Origin: JBGPRB01 sp964422155
GTDB taxonomy: Bacteria > Chloroflexota > Dehalococcoidia > Dehalococcoidales > RBG-16-60-22
Assembly (NCBI GenBank): GCA_964422155.1
Contig: CAYQZZ010000003.1
Coordinates: 1 to 64,000, forward strand
Length of the DNA: 64,000 bases
Direction of reading: 5' to 3'
Shown: positions 31,601-39,448 of the stretch, in pieces
Layout of the letters: each line of letters begins with the position of its first letter
How positions within the stretch are numbered: the stretch's first letter is position 1
Position numbers and translations under genes: made by a program
Notes under the pieces: model-generated
The model's input: the letters and a program-made list of their open reading frames with translations, nothing else
Database searches by the model: none
What the model was told of the DNA's origin: nothing

Positions 31601-32976
31601 TCCTTGATATTGATATCCAGCTTCTCTGCCTGCTCTTCGAGGAAGGAGCCGGTGCCGGCGGCGCATACTTTATTCATGGCAAAGTCAATGATGGTGCCGT
31701 TTTGCAGGCTGATATACTTGGCATCCTGCCCGCCGATTTCAAAGATAGTGTCAACCTCCGGGCAGACGAAGGAGGCAGCCCTGGCATGGCTGGTAATTTC
31801 ATTACGGATAACATCGGCCCCGAAAAACTCGCCGGTCATGTACCGTCCGGAGCCGGTAGAACCGGTACCCCGGATAATGACCTTATCACCCAGCTCCTGG
31901 CCGACCTCATAAAGGCCTTGTTTGACGGCTTCGATGGGCTGGCTGGCCGTCATCAGGTAGCGTCGTGACAGCACGTTGTTTTCCTTGTCTATCACCACGA
32001 CATTGGTGCTGATGGAGCCTATGTCCACGCCGATATAAGCCTCAACAGGCTCTTTAAGGTCCAGTCTGGCAGGTTCGATATCTATGGGGTAGTCGTCACC
32101 CTGCAGGGGCGTCATGGTAACAAACTTGTATTCGCGCCGTGAAATGTAATCGTGTAGACGTTTTAGAGCGTCACCGGGCAGGGTGCTTTCCTGGCTGACA
32201 AGGGCGGCCCCTATAGCGCCGAGGACGGCGAAGTGCTCCGGTATAATTAAGTCGGTTTCGGCCAGCTCCAGGACTTCGAGTAAAGCGCGCCGGATGCCTT
32301 TATTGGCAGCCACGCCGCCCTGGAAAGAGACGGGTTTACCAAGGTCGCGTCCGCGGATGACCTGTCCTTTGAAATTGCGTATCATGGCGAAGCACAGACC
32401 GGCGACGATATCATGTACCGGTGTGCCCACCTGCTGCAGGTGAATCATATCGCTCTTGGCGAAGACGCTGCAGCGGCCGGCTACGCGGGGCGGGTGCTCC
32501 GATTTCAGGGCGACATCGCCGAACTGCTCAATGGGGATACCCATGCGGGAGGCTTGCTGGTCGAGGAAGGAGCCGGTGCCGGCGGCGCAGACGCCGTTGA
32601 TGGCGAAGTCGGCCACTTTCGGGAGGGCCCCAGCGGACTCCTTTTTAAGGACGATAAGCTTGGAGTCTTCGCCGCCTATCTCCAGGATGGTCTGCACCTC
32701 CGGGTGAAAGCGGGCGGTCCCGGCTTCCTGCGCCGTAATTTCGTTGACGAAAGGTATGCCCAGCAGGGTAGCGACAAGCTGTCCGCCCGTGCCGGTAACA
32801 GCGGCAGCTTTGAACTGTCCGGGCGGGTATTTGGCCAGTATGCCTTCCAGAATAGCAAGGACAGTCTCGACGGGCTGTCCCTTGGTGCGGACATATCTCG
32901 ATTCGATGATATTATTGGCTTCGCCGAGTACCACCACTTTGGCGGTCACCGAGCCGATGTCAATGCCAAGCTTCAT
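28678..32976 (-). CDS. Giant acyl-CoA dehydratase activase-type protein: two BcrA/HgdC-like ATPase domains plus dehydratase-like half
   Basis: A 1432-residue fusion. Domain one (about 1-260) is a BadF/BcrA/HgdC-type activase with GIDIGSVTAKVVVL, IGGEDSKLIVL and NGVCAAGTGSFLDQQ; the CAAGTGSF cysteine normally holds a [4Fe-4S] cluster at the dimer interface. Domain two (about 315-590) repeats this (GVDIGSISTNVVVID, IGGQDAKYISL, NKVCAAGTGSFLEEQ). A Cys4-type motif follows (CQSCSNRC...CGKW, near 600-635). A DUF2229-like region (about 665-780) comes next and a region related to the 2-hydroxyacyl-CoA dehydratase D-subunit runs from about 840 to the end. Such proteins couple ATP hydrolysis to low-potential electron transfer; the substrate is not known. 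Residues about 781-805 are encoded by an inserted dispersed repeat. Confidence 0.88.
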   Translation of the reverse strand: MKLGIDIGSVTAKVVVLGEANNIIESRYVRTKGQPVETVLAILEGILAKYPPGQFKAAAVTGTGGQLVATLLGIPFVNEITAQEAGTARFHPEVQTILEIGGEDSKLIVLKKESAGALPKVADFAINGVCAAGTGSFLDQQASRMGIPIEQFGDVALKSEHPPRVAGRCSVFAKSDMIHLQQVGTPVHDIVAGLCFAMIRNFKGQVIRGRDLGKPVSFQGGVAANKGIRRALLEVLELAETDLIIPEHFAVLGAIGAALVSQESTLPGDALKRLHDYISRREYKFVTMTPLQGDDYPIDIEPARLDLKEPVEAYIGVDIGSISTNVVVIDKENNVLSRRYLMTASQPIEAVKQGLYEVGQELGDKVIIRGTGSTGSGRYMTGEFFGADVIRNEITSHARAASFVCPEVDTIFEIGGQDAKYISLQNGTIIDFAMNKVCAAGTGSFLEEQAEKLDINIKEEFGQLGLASKHPLDLGERCTVFMESQQNYFKQRGAAKEDLVAGLAYSVVKNYLTKVVEDRKIGDHILFQGGTAFNRAVKAAFESVLGKKITVPPQHDILGAIGVAMLAKEEMETTGLPTRFRGFDLASRKYELSSFECQSCSNRCEIHKVVFEGEQPLFYGSRCGKWDSPEKKEKRQSSKIPRLFEELAQALLNTYPKDKPDNPNGKTVGIPRVLFFHELFPLWKAFFTELGFQVVLSDPTNRHIIRQGVENIVEEPCLPIKLAHGHVLNLLEKEPDFIFLPVQCTMEKLSDDFRKSWNCPLTQSLPYILLSSTRINEALNTLACRNALSPAKEPVRRAGQRAGTPKGKQAKVLQPVIHPDRGRAWQKKVLKRTAMSTGITSSALIDRAIQAGFEAFDAFSEWQQKRGQEVLSQLKSDEKAIVIIGRAYNTYDEAMTLNIPEKLRDMNILAIPLDFLPLQSLAGEVGKAHPNMYWKAGQKILCAARIIARDPRLFGLYVTNFACGPDSYLTKFFSKETEGKPFLTIEIDEHSADAGIITRCEAFIDTIRNARTRGTSKYIPLVSISSNHTNSRRIYVPYMIDHGYVLAAAMRHCGVDAEPLPESDELTLEIGRKYTTGKECYPSIITSGDIVKKTLAPDFDADHAAFFMPAASGPCRFGQYNRLHRLILDELGLQNVPILVFDQTGGYHKDMSSLGKGFRLHAWRAITILDSMQKMVMEKRPYEINRGETDAVYKEWLDSLIKNVGQNSSALQAFSRRVGDAFEAIKIDSSINKPRIGIVGEIFVRSNQFANDLLIRKLEALGAQCGVPPLEEWLDYIDHQRKRRNRLHLEGGWRDWAKQKLTEIVQENVAEPLRKQFDGSIELFRRELPTQAILDRGHTYLTPAVEGEAILSMGRVVEYAEHGFDGIVNIIPFGCMPGTIVSLLLHQFRQDYSLPVLNVVVEGTKDPGEAIRFEAFIQQCREHMLDNRQSSK
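30562..30638. repeat. Dispersed palindromic repeat inserted in frame within the activase gene
   Basis: Read on the minus strand, the segment holds ACGCTTGCATGCCGTAATG followed by CACT, and ends in GCGTGCAGGCACG. The intergenic repeat at 2739-2777 has the same two words. The first 23 bases agree at 19 positions, with all four differences transitions, and the last 13 bases are identical. Between them is a 33-nt palindromic filler (CCTGTTCGGCGAGCAGG) in place of 3 nt. It encodes residues about 781-805 of the activase (LACRNALSPAKEPVRRAG... region) without breaking the frame. Confidence 0.75.
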
Positions 32977-33104
32977 ATGACAGATTTACCCCCAAAAAGT
33001 CTTAAACACTGGAGAAATTACACGCAACTGGTTATATTATAGCGTTGGCTAGGCGGTGTGTAAACTGGGGGATGTATTCAATTTAAATTCAGTGGTGGTA
33101 GCTT

Positions 33105-33300
33105 ACCTCACCCCTGGCCCCTCTCCAGCCTGGGTGATAATAGCAATTTGGAGTTTCTATTGGCTGGAGAGGGGAGTAAAAAAGAGAGGGGGCTCCGCCG
33201 CTCCCTCTCTAAAACTCTCCCCCTCTACGAACAAATTTATCTTCGAGAGCAGTGACATATTACAGTTCGGAGAGGGGGAACAAGGGGGTGAGGTTAATAG
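33105..33300. repeat. Large nested inverted repeat (CCTCACCCC...GGGGTGAGG)
   Basis: CCTCACCCC near 33107 pairs with GGGGGTGAGG near 33294. Inside, CCCCTCTCCAGCC pairs with GGCTGGAGAGGGG, and CTCCCCCTCT with AGAGGGGGA. It lies in the 570-bp gap 32977-33546 upstream of the activase. The remainder of that gap shows fragments of the same G/C-rich words (CCCCCAC...GAGGGAGG near 33380) and no credible gene. Confidence 0.65.
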
Positions 33301-33546
33301 GAAATCTTGGTATGGATATTACTATCTCATATTAAGGAGGTGAGTGGGAGGCCTTAATGCTCCTTAACAGCTTCCCCCACATTTGAGGGAGGAGGGAAAA
33401 AGTTAGTCTGGATTCAATCCTACAAGCTTTATTGTAGAACCTCACGCCCTTTGTGGAAATCGTCCGAAATACATAAATTCCGGCGATATTTTATTTTTAT
33501 AGAAATTCAGTATTAAATACCGGAACACTAAGGCTGATAGCTTAAA

Positions 33547-33933
33547 TTAGTGGAGTGAGAAGTAAAGGTCCATGAGGATACTTAGAGTCCTCATGGAGTT
33601 TACCAGGGGCGTCATTTCAGTCTTTGAAGCGGATACAGCGCCGAGGTGCTTTTCGAGGTCGTCTGCTATCGTGGTTATCATCTTGCGAAGTTCCTCGGTG
33701 CCATCTTTACTTTTCAGGGCGCTCACCTGCCTGATGATTTCCGGTTTGGCTACCGTCTTAAGCTGCTGCATGGCCATGGATAAATTAAGGTCCTTCAGGC
33801 CCTGCAATACGCCCCTGACCTTTTTCCCCTGCTCTTGCCTCTGGCGTTCCTGTTTCTCGCGCTCTTCCTGCTGAAGGGTAAATCTCCGGGAGAGGCGCAT
33901 CAATTCGTCAATGCCGCTTTCTTCTTCTGCCAT
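33547..33933 (-). CDS. Hypothetical charged helical protein
   Basis: A 128-residue protein that I do not recognise. The N-terminal 40 residues are very rich in Glu, Gln, Arg and Lys (LQQEEREKQERQRQEQGKK), a likely single helix or coiled coil. The rest is predicted helical with KTVAKPEIIRQVSALKSKDGTEELRKM. No cysteines, membrane segments or enzymatic motifs are present. It is 20 bp downstream of the tRNA-Gln gene on the same strand and may share its transcript. An AAGG-type ribosome binding site precedes the ATG. Confidence 0.6.
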   Translation of the reverse strand: MAEEESGIDELMRLSRRFTLQQEEREKQERQRQEQGKKVRGVLQGLKDLNLSMAMQQLKTVAKPEIIRQVSALKSKDGTEELRKMITTIADDLEKHLGAVSASKTEMTPLVNSMRTLSILMDLYFSLH

Positions 33934-33953
33934 AGCCTTCTACCTGAATAATG

Positions 33954-34027
33954 TGGCTGGCGAGCCAGGATTCGAACCTGGGCAAAAGGATCCAAAGTCC
34001 TCTGTGCTACCACTACACAACTCGCCA
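33954..34027 (-). tRNA. tRNA-Gln (anticodon TTG)
   Basis: Complete cloverleaf on the minus strand: acceptor TGGCGAG/CTCGCCA, D-arm GTG...CAC, anticodon stem GAGGA/TCCTT with loop CTTTGGA (anticodon TTG), T-arm CCAGG-TTCGAAT-CCTGG, discriminator G, and an encoded CCA end. It reads CAA and, with modification, CAG codons. Confidence 0.96.
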
Positions 34028-34189
34028 GTGTTACTCGTAAGATTATAGCATTTAGATATAGCTGCGGGCAATCGTATCTGGAGTATACTTACTGCCGCCC
34101 GGCTTTTGTAGAGGCTATCAAACAACGCGATGATTACAGCGCATCATCCTTCACTCGTGAAGGATGATATGTGCCGATAATGTTAGTAG

Positions 34190-34516
34190 TTATTTTTTCT
34201 TCGGCGTGGTTTTCTCTATCCCGTACATGGCTTCGATTTGAACTTTCCACTTGCGGGCTCTATCTGCCATGAAACGCCTTGTCGGCTGCACTTCGGTGCT
34301 GATGAGCATTGAATTGATATTCATCCAGGGAACGAAAAGGCTCTCGGTGTATCCTCCTAGCATGTCCAGTTTATCATCCCAGTGCACCAGATTTATCAGT
34401 ATGCCGTAATCGTCGACAGCCTCGACCATACCGATGTAGCAATTTTCCGGTGCGGTATCCGGTATTAGGTGCACCGCCGCACAGTAGCCCGGTTGTATCG
34501 CCTGCATTTTAGCCAT
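34190..34516 (-). CDS. Hypothetical protein
   Basis: A 108-residue soluble protein without recognised domain. The middle (CYIGMVEAVDDYGILINLVHWDDKLDMLGGYTESLFVPWMNINSMLI) looks like a small beta-barrel of the Sm or Hfq-like kind, because it has alternating hydrophobic strands around a DDYG turn, but this is only an impression. The C-terminus is basic (KTTPKKK). A GGAGGG ribosome binding site precedes the ATG, and a TTGACA -35 lies at 34576-34581 with a TTAAAT -10 at 34552-34557. Confidence 0.65.
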   Translation of the reverse strand: MAKMQAIQPGYCAAVHLIPDTAPENCYIGMVEAVDDYGILINLVHWDDKLDMLGGYTESLFVPWMNINSMLISTEVQPTRRFMADRARKWKVQIEAMYGIEKTTPKKK

Positions 34517-34746
34517 GGTTACCCTCCATATAGCCTGTACCGTAGTACCTTATTTAATAATTATTTAGCTTTCTTGTCAATAGTTAAGCGGCGGGTTTTC
34601 TATCAGGGTACGATTTATTATATTTCCGTAATTATTCTTTATGAAATCTTAAGGCCAGTTTTATCATGTGTTTATCAATTTTACGTGGATATTTATACCC
34701 GGCTGTTAAGATTGATGAGGATAAGTGAGATTCAGGGAGGTGAAAA

Positions 34747-34866
34747 ATGCAGAATTTTGTTCTCTCAGGAAAGGCTAAAACGGTTTTCCGTATTATCGAG
34801 CTTAAAGCTAAGCGGGAAGAAATCGCTAAACGCAATAAGAAGCAGGATTCTAAAAATAAGAAATAA
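34747..34866 (+). CDS. Very small basic protein, 39 residues
   Basis: A short gene with an ideal GGGAGGTGAAAA ribosome binding site directly before the ATG. The product is 39 residues, starts MQNFVLSGKAKTVFRIIELKAKREEIAKR and ends in a Lys/Asn-rich tail, with a net charge strongly positive. Such features fit a nucleic-acid- or ribosome-associated microprotein. It is convergent with a zinc-ribbon gene, 11 bp apart. I know no family for it. The reason to call it real is the start signal and the clean amphipathic helix. Confidence 0.6.
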   Translation: MQNFVLSGKAKTVFRIIELKAKREEIAKRNKKQDSKNKK

Positions 34867-34877
34867 TATCTTTCCGA

Positions 34878-35102
34878 TTAATCAAATTCTGATTTTCTAA
34901 GTTTGGATTTCAGGGCATTAATTTCCTGCATCTTGTCAAATTCTTCCTGGCTAAGCGGTTCACAATATATCAAAACATTATTCAGTATCTTCATCTTAAA
35001 TAATCCATGGCATTTCCAGCACCGGCGCGGACCTTCATAGCTGTTATTCACGAAGGAAAATTTACTCTCAGCACCGCACCCGGGACATTTCATGCTAAAC
35101 AT
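34878..35102 (-). CDS. Small zinc-ribbon-like protein
   Basis: A 74-residue protein with two CxxC knuckles, MKCPGCGAESKFSF and RRCWKCHGLFKM, spaced as in a rubredoxin-like zinc ribbon. The C-terminal half is a helical, charged tail (LSQEEFDKMQEINALKSKLRK). It could bind nucleic acid or protein, and no enzyme motif is visible. The start could be either the first ATG (35102) or ATG three codons later. An AAAGGA sequence lies a little far upstream. Confidence 0.65.
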   Translation of the reverse strand: MFSMKCPGCGAESKFSFVNNSYEGPRRCWKCHGLFKMKILNNVLIYCEPLSQEEFDKMQEINALKSKLRKSEFD

Positions 35103-35247
35103 ATCTGATTAAATCCTTTCCATCCCGCACTGTTTATTGCCATATCTAAGAGTTATTGAGCCTGATTATACCATTTTACACTGCCTACAGCAATTTCTCT
35201 CTATTTCAATAAATTAACGTTCGTTCAGGGCATGGGAAAGAAGCGGC

Positions 35248-35335
35248 TGGTGCCGAAGGTCGGACTCGAACCGACACGAGAGTTGCCCCTCAACAGTTTT
35301 TGAGACTGCCGCGTCTGCCATTCCGCCACTTCGGC
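35248..35335 (-). tRNA. tRNA-Leu (anticodon CAA)
   Basis: Class II tRNA of 88 nt including an encoded CCA. Acceptor GCCGAAG/CTTCGGC, discriminator A, D-arm GCGGAATGGCAGACGC, anticodon stem GCAGT/ACTGT with loop CTCAAAA (anticodon CAA), a long variable arm with TTGAGGGGCAACTC, and T-arm with GGTTCGAGTCC. It reads the UUG leucine codon. Confidence 0.95.
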
Positions 35336-35595
35336 ACGGCTATATTATTCTATGTGAAAAGCAGGGATAGCGCAAGAGGAGCAATATAAAGTTACCGGTA
35401 TTAGGTCCGGCGTGAAAATTGTTGACGATGTTGCGCAATAGTCGCTGGTATTATAAACTGCTATCGAACTCCGTCAATTCAGGATATAAGAAGCCCGTTT
35501 ACATTCTATAGCTATTATTGCTAAAATAACTGCAAGGTGGCCGTAGTTTGCATTTGACATAATAATCATACGGCGCTTAATAGTGGAGAGTTACC

Positions 35596-38379
35596 ATGGC
35601 AGAAAAGTATAACCCGCAGGAAATTGAAAAGAAGTGGCAGCAGAAGTGGGCTGACGATAAACTTTACGAGGTCAGGGATGATGACCCGCGGCCCAAGTGG
35701 TATGCGCTTACCATGTTCCCGTATACCTCCGGCGACCTGCACATCGGCCACTGGTATGCCATGGCGCCATCCGATGTCCATGCCCGCTACAAGCGGATGC
35801 GGGGCTATAACGTGCTGCACCCGATGGGCTTCGATGCCTTCGGCCTGCCCGCCGAGAACGCCGCCATCCAGCGGGGCATTCACCCCTTCACCTGGACGAT
35901 GCAAAACATCGAGAATATGCGGCGCCAGCTCAAGAGCATCGGCGCTATCTACGACTGGAGTCGGGAGGTCACTACCTGCCTGCCGGAATATTATAAATGG
36001 ACGCAGTGGTTCTTCCTCAAGCTATACGAGCGCGACCTGGCCTATCGTGGTGTGGCACCGGTCAACTGGTGTCCCCAGTGTAAAGTAGTGCTTGCCAATG
36101 AACAGGTCGTTGACGGCAGGTGCTGGCGGTGCGAGGCCGAGGTTGTCCGGCGCGATTTGGAGCAGTGGCTCTTCCGTATCACCAGATATGCCGATGAGCT
36201 CCTGGAGTTCGACGGCATCGACTGGCCGGAGCGTATCCGAATCATGCAACGGAACTGGATAGGTAAAAGCCAGGGCACCGAGATTTCCTTCAGCCTGGAC
36301 CACCCCGGCGTTAAAGAGAAGGAAATACGTGTATTCACCACCCGCCCCGATACCGCCTTCGGCGTTACCTTCATGGTGCTGGCGCCGGAGCACCCTCTGG
36401 TGGAAAAGCTGACCTCGCCGGAGAGAAAAGTCGAGGTGGAAGCCTACATAATAAAGTCGCGGCGTCAGAGCGAAATCGAGCGCCTGTCCACGGATAAGGA
36501 AAAAGACGGTGTTTTCACCGGGGCTTACTGTATCAACCGTCTCAACGGTACCAAAGTGCCAATCTGGATTGCCGACTATGTCCTGTTGAGCTACGGCACC
36601 GGTGCCGTAATGGCGGTGCCGGCCCATGACGAGCGTGATTTTGCCTTCGCGCTGAAGTATGGCATACCCATAATACCGGTGATAGAACCTACCGATGGCA
36701 TCGCCAAGAGCTTTGCCTTCCCCAATACGATGCGGGAAGGGTTTGAAGAAGAGTTGAAAAAAGCCGGTTTCGAATATACTCCGGCAAAAATCGGCGGTTT
36801 GTATGTCACTCTACGGGGCGAAGGGCAGATAGAAAAGTATATCAAGCTGATGAAGGCTTATCTCAAGCCGGATAACTGGAACGACATCATCGGCTCCCCC
36901 TGGCTCTTTTTCTTCTCCGGCAAGAACGGCGTGGAAACGATAGCGCTCGAATCAATAGTGTCAGAAGGTGAAATACTGAAACGCTGCAAGAAGATTGAGC
37001 CGAGCGTGCGCGACTTTCGGACAGTGGTCGAGATGCTGAATAACTGCGAGTTCTACCGCGACAGGCTCTTTCACGCGGAATACGGCAAGATGATACACTC
37101 CGGACAATTCAATGGCAATAAAGACGGCGTAAATGCCGTTTCCACGTACCTGGAAGATAAGGGGTGGGGCAAGCGCACGGTGAGCTACAAACTCCGCGAC
37201 TGGCTTATCTCACGGCAGCGCTACTGGGGCGCGCCGATACCAATGATTCACTGTAAAAAATGCGGCATAGTGCCGGTCCCGGAGAAAGACCTGCCCGTTT
37301 TGCTGCCGGAGGACGCCGAGTCCAAACCTACCGGTGAGTCGCCGCTGAAATACAATGAGAAGTTCGTTAATACCACCTGTCCCAAGTGCTCGTCCCCGGC
37401 CAGGCGCGAGACGGATACCATTGATGGTTTTATGTGCTCATGCTGGTACTTCCTACGCTATTGCAGTCCCCGTTACCAGAAAGCGGCTTTCGACCCGGCG
37501 AAGGTGAAACATTGGCTGCCAGTGAATCTTTATACCGGCGGCGCCGAGCACGCCGTAATGCACCTGCTCTATACCCGTTTCTTTATCAAGGCAATCAGGG
37601 ACATGGGGCTGGTTGATTTCAGCGAGCCGTTTATCCGTCTTTTCAACCAGGGGATTATCATTTCCGGCCACCAGAAGATGAGCAAGTCCAAAGGCAATGT
37701 GGCCAATCCCGATGCCTATGTCGCCGAACTGGGAGTGGATACGGTGCGTGCCTACATGATGTTCATCGCTCCCTGGGAGCAGGGCGGCGAATGGGATGAC
37801 AGCGGCATCAGCGGCATCAGCCGATGGCTGAACCGTGTGTGGCACCTGGTACTCGATGAATACAGGCCATCCGGTAGCGGTGGCCATGGCGATGAAGAAA
37901 TGGTGCGTATGACGCACCAGACGATTAAAAAGGTGACCGAAGACATCGATAAACTCCGCCTCAATACCATGGTGGCGGCGCTCATGGAGTTTACCAACTT
38001 TTTAGCCAAGGTTAAAGAAGCTGGTAGCACATCAACATCGGCCTGGGACTCCGCGATAAAAACGCTGCTGTTGCTACTGGCGCCGACAGCGCCGCACCTG
38101 GCCGAAGAGCTCTGGCAGAGAGTCGGCCTCAAATATAGCATCCATAATCAAAGCTGGCCGCAATGGGATGAAGCGCTGGTGACGAGTGATGAGTTCACCC
38201 TGGTAGTGCAGGTGAACGGTAAAGTGCGCGATAGGTTGACGGTGCCGGTATCTGTTACAGAAGATGAGGCCAGGGAACTTGCCCTGGAACAGGAGAAGGT
38301 ACAGCCTTACGTTAAGGGCAGGGAGGTGGTTAAAGTCATCTATGTCCCCGGGAAACTGATAAACATCGTGGTGAAGTGA
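35596..38379 (+). CDS. leuS: Leucyl-tRNA synthetase
   Basis: Class Ia synthetase that charges tRNA-Leu. The 927 residues include the HIGH signature in SGDLHIGHWYAM (about 46-57), a zinc-type CxxC pair (CPQCKVV...CWRCEAEV), and the CP1 editing domain with FTTRPDTAFGVTFM and VPAHDERDFAF. The KMSKS signature is in HQKMSKSKGNVANPDAYV, and an anticodon-binding domain plus C-terminal domain (VVQVNGKVRDRLTVP) follow. It is somewhat longer than the usual 860 because of an insertion of about 100 residues between the editing domain and the second half of the core, around IGSPWLFFFSGKNGVE to VSTYLEDKG. The ATG follows GGAGAG. No T-box was found in the 260 bp upstream. Confidence 0.96.
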   Translation: MAEKYNPQEIEKKWQQKWADDKLYEVRDDDPRPKWYALTMFPYTSGDLHIGHWYAMAPSDVHARYKRMRGYNVLHPMGFDAFGLPAENAAIQRGIHPFTWTMQNIENMRRQLKSIGAIYDWSREVTTCLPEYYKWTQWFFLKLYERDLAYRGVAPVNWCPQCKVVLANEQVVDGRCWRCEAEVVRRDLEQWLFRITRYADELLEFDGIDWPERIRIMQRNWIGKSQGTEISFSLDHPGVKEKEIRVFTTRPDTAFGVTFMVLAPEHPLVEKLTSPERKVEVEAYIIKSRRQSEIERLSTDKEKDGVFTGAYCINRLNGTKVPIWIADYVLLSYGTGAVMAVPAHDERDFAFALKYGIPIIPVIEPTDGIAKSFAFPNTMREGFEEELKKAGFEYTPAKIGGLYVTLRGEGQIEKYIKLMKAYLKPDNWNDIIGSPWLFFFSGKNGVETIALESIVSEGEILKRCKKIEPSVRDFRTVVEMLNNCEFYRDRLFHAEYGKMIHSGQFNGNKDGVNAVSTYLEDKGWGKRTVSYKLRDWLISRQRYWGAPIPMIHCKKCGIVPVPEKDLPVLLPEDAESKPTGESPLKYNEKFVNTTCPKCSSPARRETDTIDGFMCSCWYFLRYCSPRYQKAAFDPAKVKHWLPVNLYTGGAEHAVMHLLYTRFFIKAIRDMGLVDFSEPFIRLFNQGIIISGHQKMSKSKGNVANPDAYVAELGVDTVRAYMMFIAPWEQGGEWDDSGISGISRWLNRVWHLVLDEYRPSGSGGHGDEEMVRMTHQTIKKVTEDIDKLRLNTMVAALMEFTNFLAKVKEAGSTSTSAWDSAIKTLLLLLAPTAPHLAEELWQRVGLKYSIHNQSWPQWDEALVTSDEFTLVVQVNGKVRDRLTVPVSVTEDEARELALEQEKVQPYVKGREVVKVIYVPGKLINIVVK

Positions 38380-38383
38380 GAAA

Positions 38384-38463
38384 GGGCGTCTAAGAGGGGC
38401 GAAGCCCCTCATGAAAAAAATTCCCCCTTCCTTTACTAAAGGAAGGGGGTCAGGGGGATGGAT
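38384..38463. repeat. Dispersed GGGCGTCTAAGAGGGG repeat between leuS and proC
   Basis: Third copy of the unit seen at 20767 and 21027, here followed by CCCCCTTCC...GGAAGGGGG. The open frame that enters proC from 38411 is made of this repeat and is not coding. Confidence 0.7.
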
Positions 38464-38473
38464 TCAAACAAAT

Positions 38474-39286
38474 ATGAAAATAGCGTTTATCGGCGGCGGC
38501 AACATGGGGGAGGCTATTATCGGGGCTCTTCTGGAAAAGAAGCTGAGCGTATCGGCCGATATCTCTGTCAGCGATATCAGCGAACCGCGCCGCCAGTATC
38601 TGAAAAAACAATACAGAGTGGCTGTAACTTCGAGAAATAGGGAGGCCGTTAGCGGTAAGAATGTCATTGTTCTGGCAGTCAAGCCTCAAAATCTTCCCGA
38701 GGTCCTGGCTGACCTGAAAGGCTATCTAAAACCCGACCAGCTTGTCCTGTCAATAGTCGCCGGAGCAAAAATCAGTACTATATGCCAGGGTCTGGGACAC
38801 CATAGAGTCGTACGGTCCATGCCCAATACCCCGGCTCAGATTGGACTGGGCATAAGCGGCTGGACGGCCACTAAAGAGGTTACCGGAGAACAAAAAGGAT
38901 GGGCGCAGGCTATCCTCGGCGCCATGGGCAAGGAGATTTACTTCGGTGATGAGGAGTACCTCGACATGGTTACGGCGGTGAGTGGCAGCGGCCCGGCCTA
39001 TTTCTATTTATTTGCCGAGTCACTGATTGACGCGGCGGTTAATTTAGGTCTTTCCAGAAATGAGGCTGAGGAACTGGTCTCCCAGACGATGCTGGGCGCG
39101 GCTCACCTGATGCAGAAGTCCGGTAAGCCGCCGGCTGAGCTGCGCCGGAATGTTACCTCGCGCGGCGGCACCACCGAGCGGGCCATTCAGGTCTTTGAGG
39201 AGAGCGGTTTCGCCAGAATCGTTAGCGAGGCGGTAAAGGCGGCATGTCAACGGGCGAAAGAACTGGGAGAACCTCCAAAATCTTGA
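38474..39286 (+). CDS. proC: Pyrroline-5-carboxylate reductase
   Basis: NAD(P)H-dependent last step of proline synthesis. The 270-residue protein begins MKIAFIGGGNMGEAIIGALL, the Rossmann motif of the family. It then shows VLAVKPQNLPEVL, VVRSMPNTPAQIGLGISG, and the C-terminal dimer region ending VTSRGGTTERAIQVFEE. The start is fixed at ATG 38474 because upstream in-frame sequence is the dispersed repeat. The ribosome binding site is weak. The -35 box of the next operon overlaps the proC stop codon. Confidence 0.96.
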   Translation: MKIAFIGGGNMGEAIIGALLEKKLSVSADISVSDISEPRRQYLKKQYRVAVTSRNREAVSGKNVIVLAVKPQNLPEVLADLKGYLKPDQLVLSIVAGAKISTICQGLGHHRVVRSMPNTPAQIGLGISGWTATKEVTGEQKGWAQAILGAMGKEIYFGDEEYLDMVTAVSGSGPAYFYLFAESLIDAAVNLGLSRNEAEELVSQTMLGAAHLMQKSGKPPAELRRNVTSRGGTTERAIQVFEESGFARIVSEAVKAACQRAKELGEPPKS

Positions 39287-39412
39287 CAGAATTTCGACGT
39301 TAAATTATAATTATAAGACTTGCTTAGGGCAGGCTAACTCTTTTAGAAGGCCGGGCTGAAAAGATTAAGCAGCGGTTCCGGACCCGCGGGACTAGGCTCC
39401 CGTGGGTTTTTT
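39283..39412 (+). promoter_or_regulatory. Promoter - structured leader - terminator ahead of the macA operon
   Basis: TTGACA (39283-39288, overlapping the proC stop) and TATAAT (39306-39311) are spaced by 17 bp. The leader can fold with GCTTA (39322-39326) pairing TAAGC (39366-39370), enclosing CTTTTAG (39340-39346) with CTGAAAAG (39356-39363). A 10-bp terminator stem follows (ACCCGCGGGA 39382-39391 with TCCCGTGGGT 39398-39407) and then a T-run. This placement implies that most transcripts stop before macA unless read-through is permitted. It differs in sequence from cassettes A and B. Confidence 0.72.
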
Positions 39413-39448
39413 GTTATTTATATATATCCATAATCTCGGAGGAGTTCA

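Noticed and set aside
38411..38473. Upstream extension of proC
   Set aside because: The extra codons are the GGGCGTCTAAGAGGGG repeat; ProC homologues start at the Rossmann strand MKIAFIGGG.
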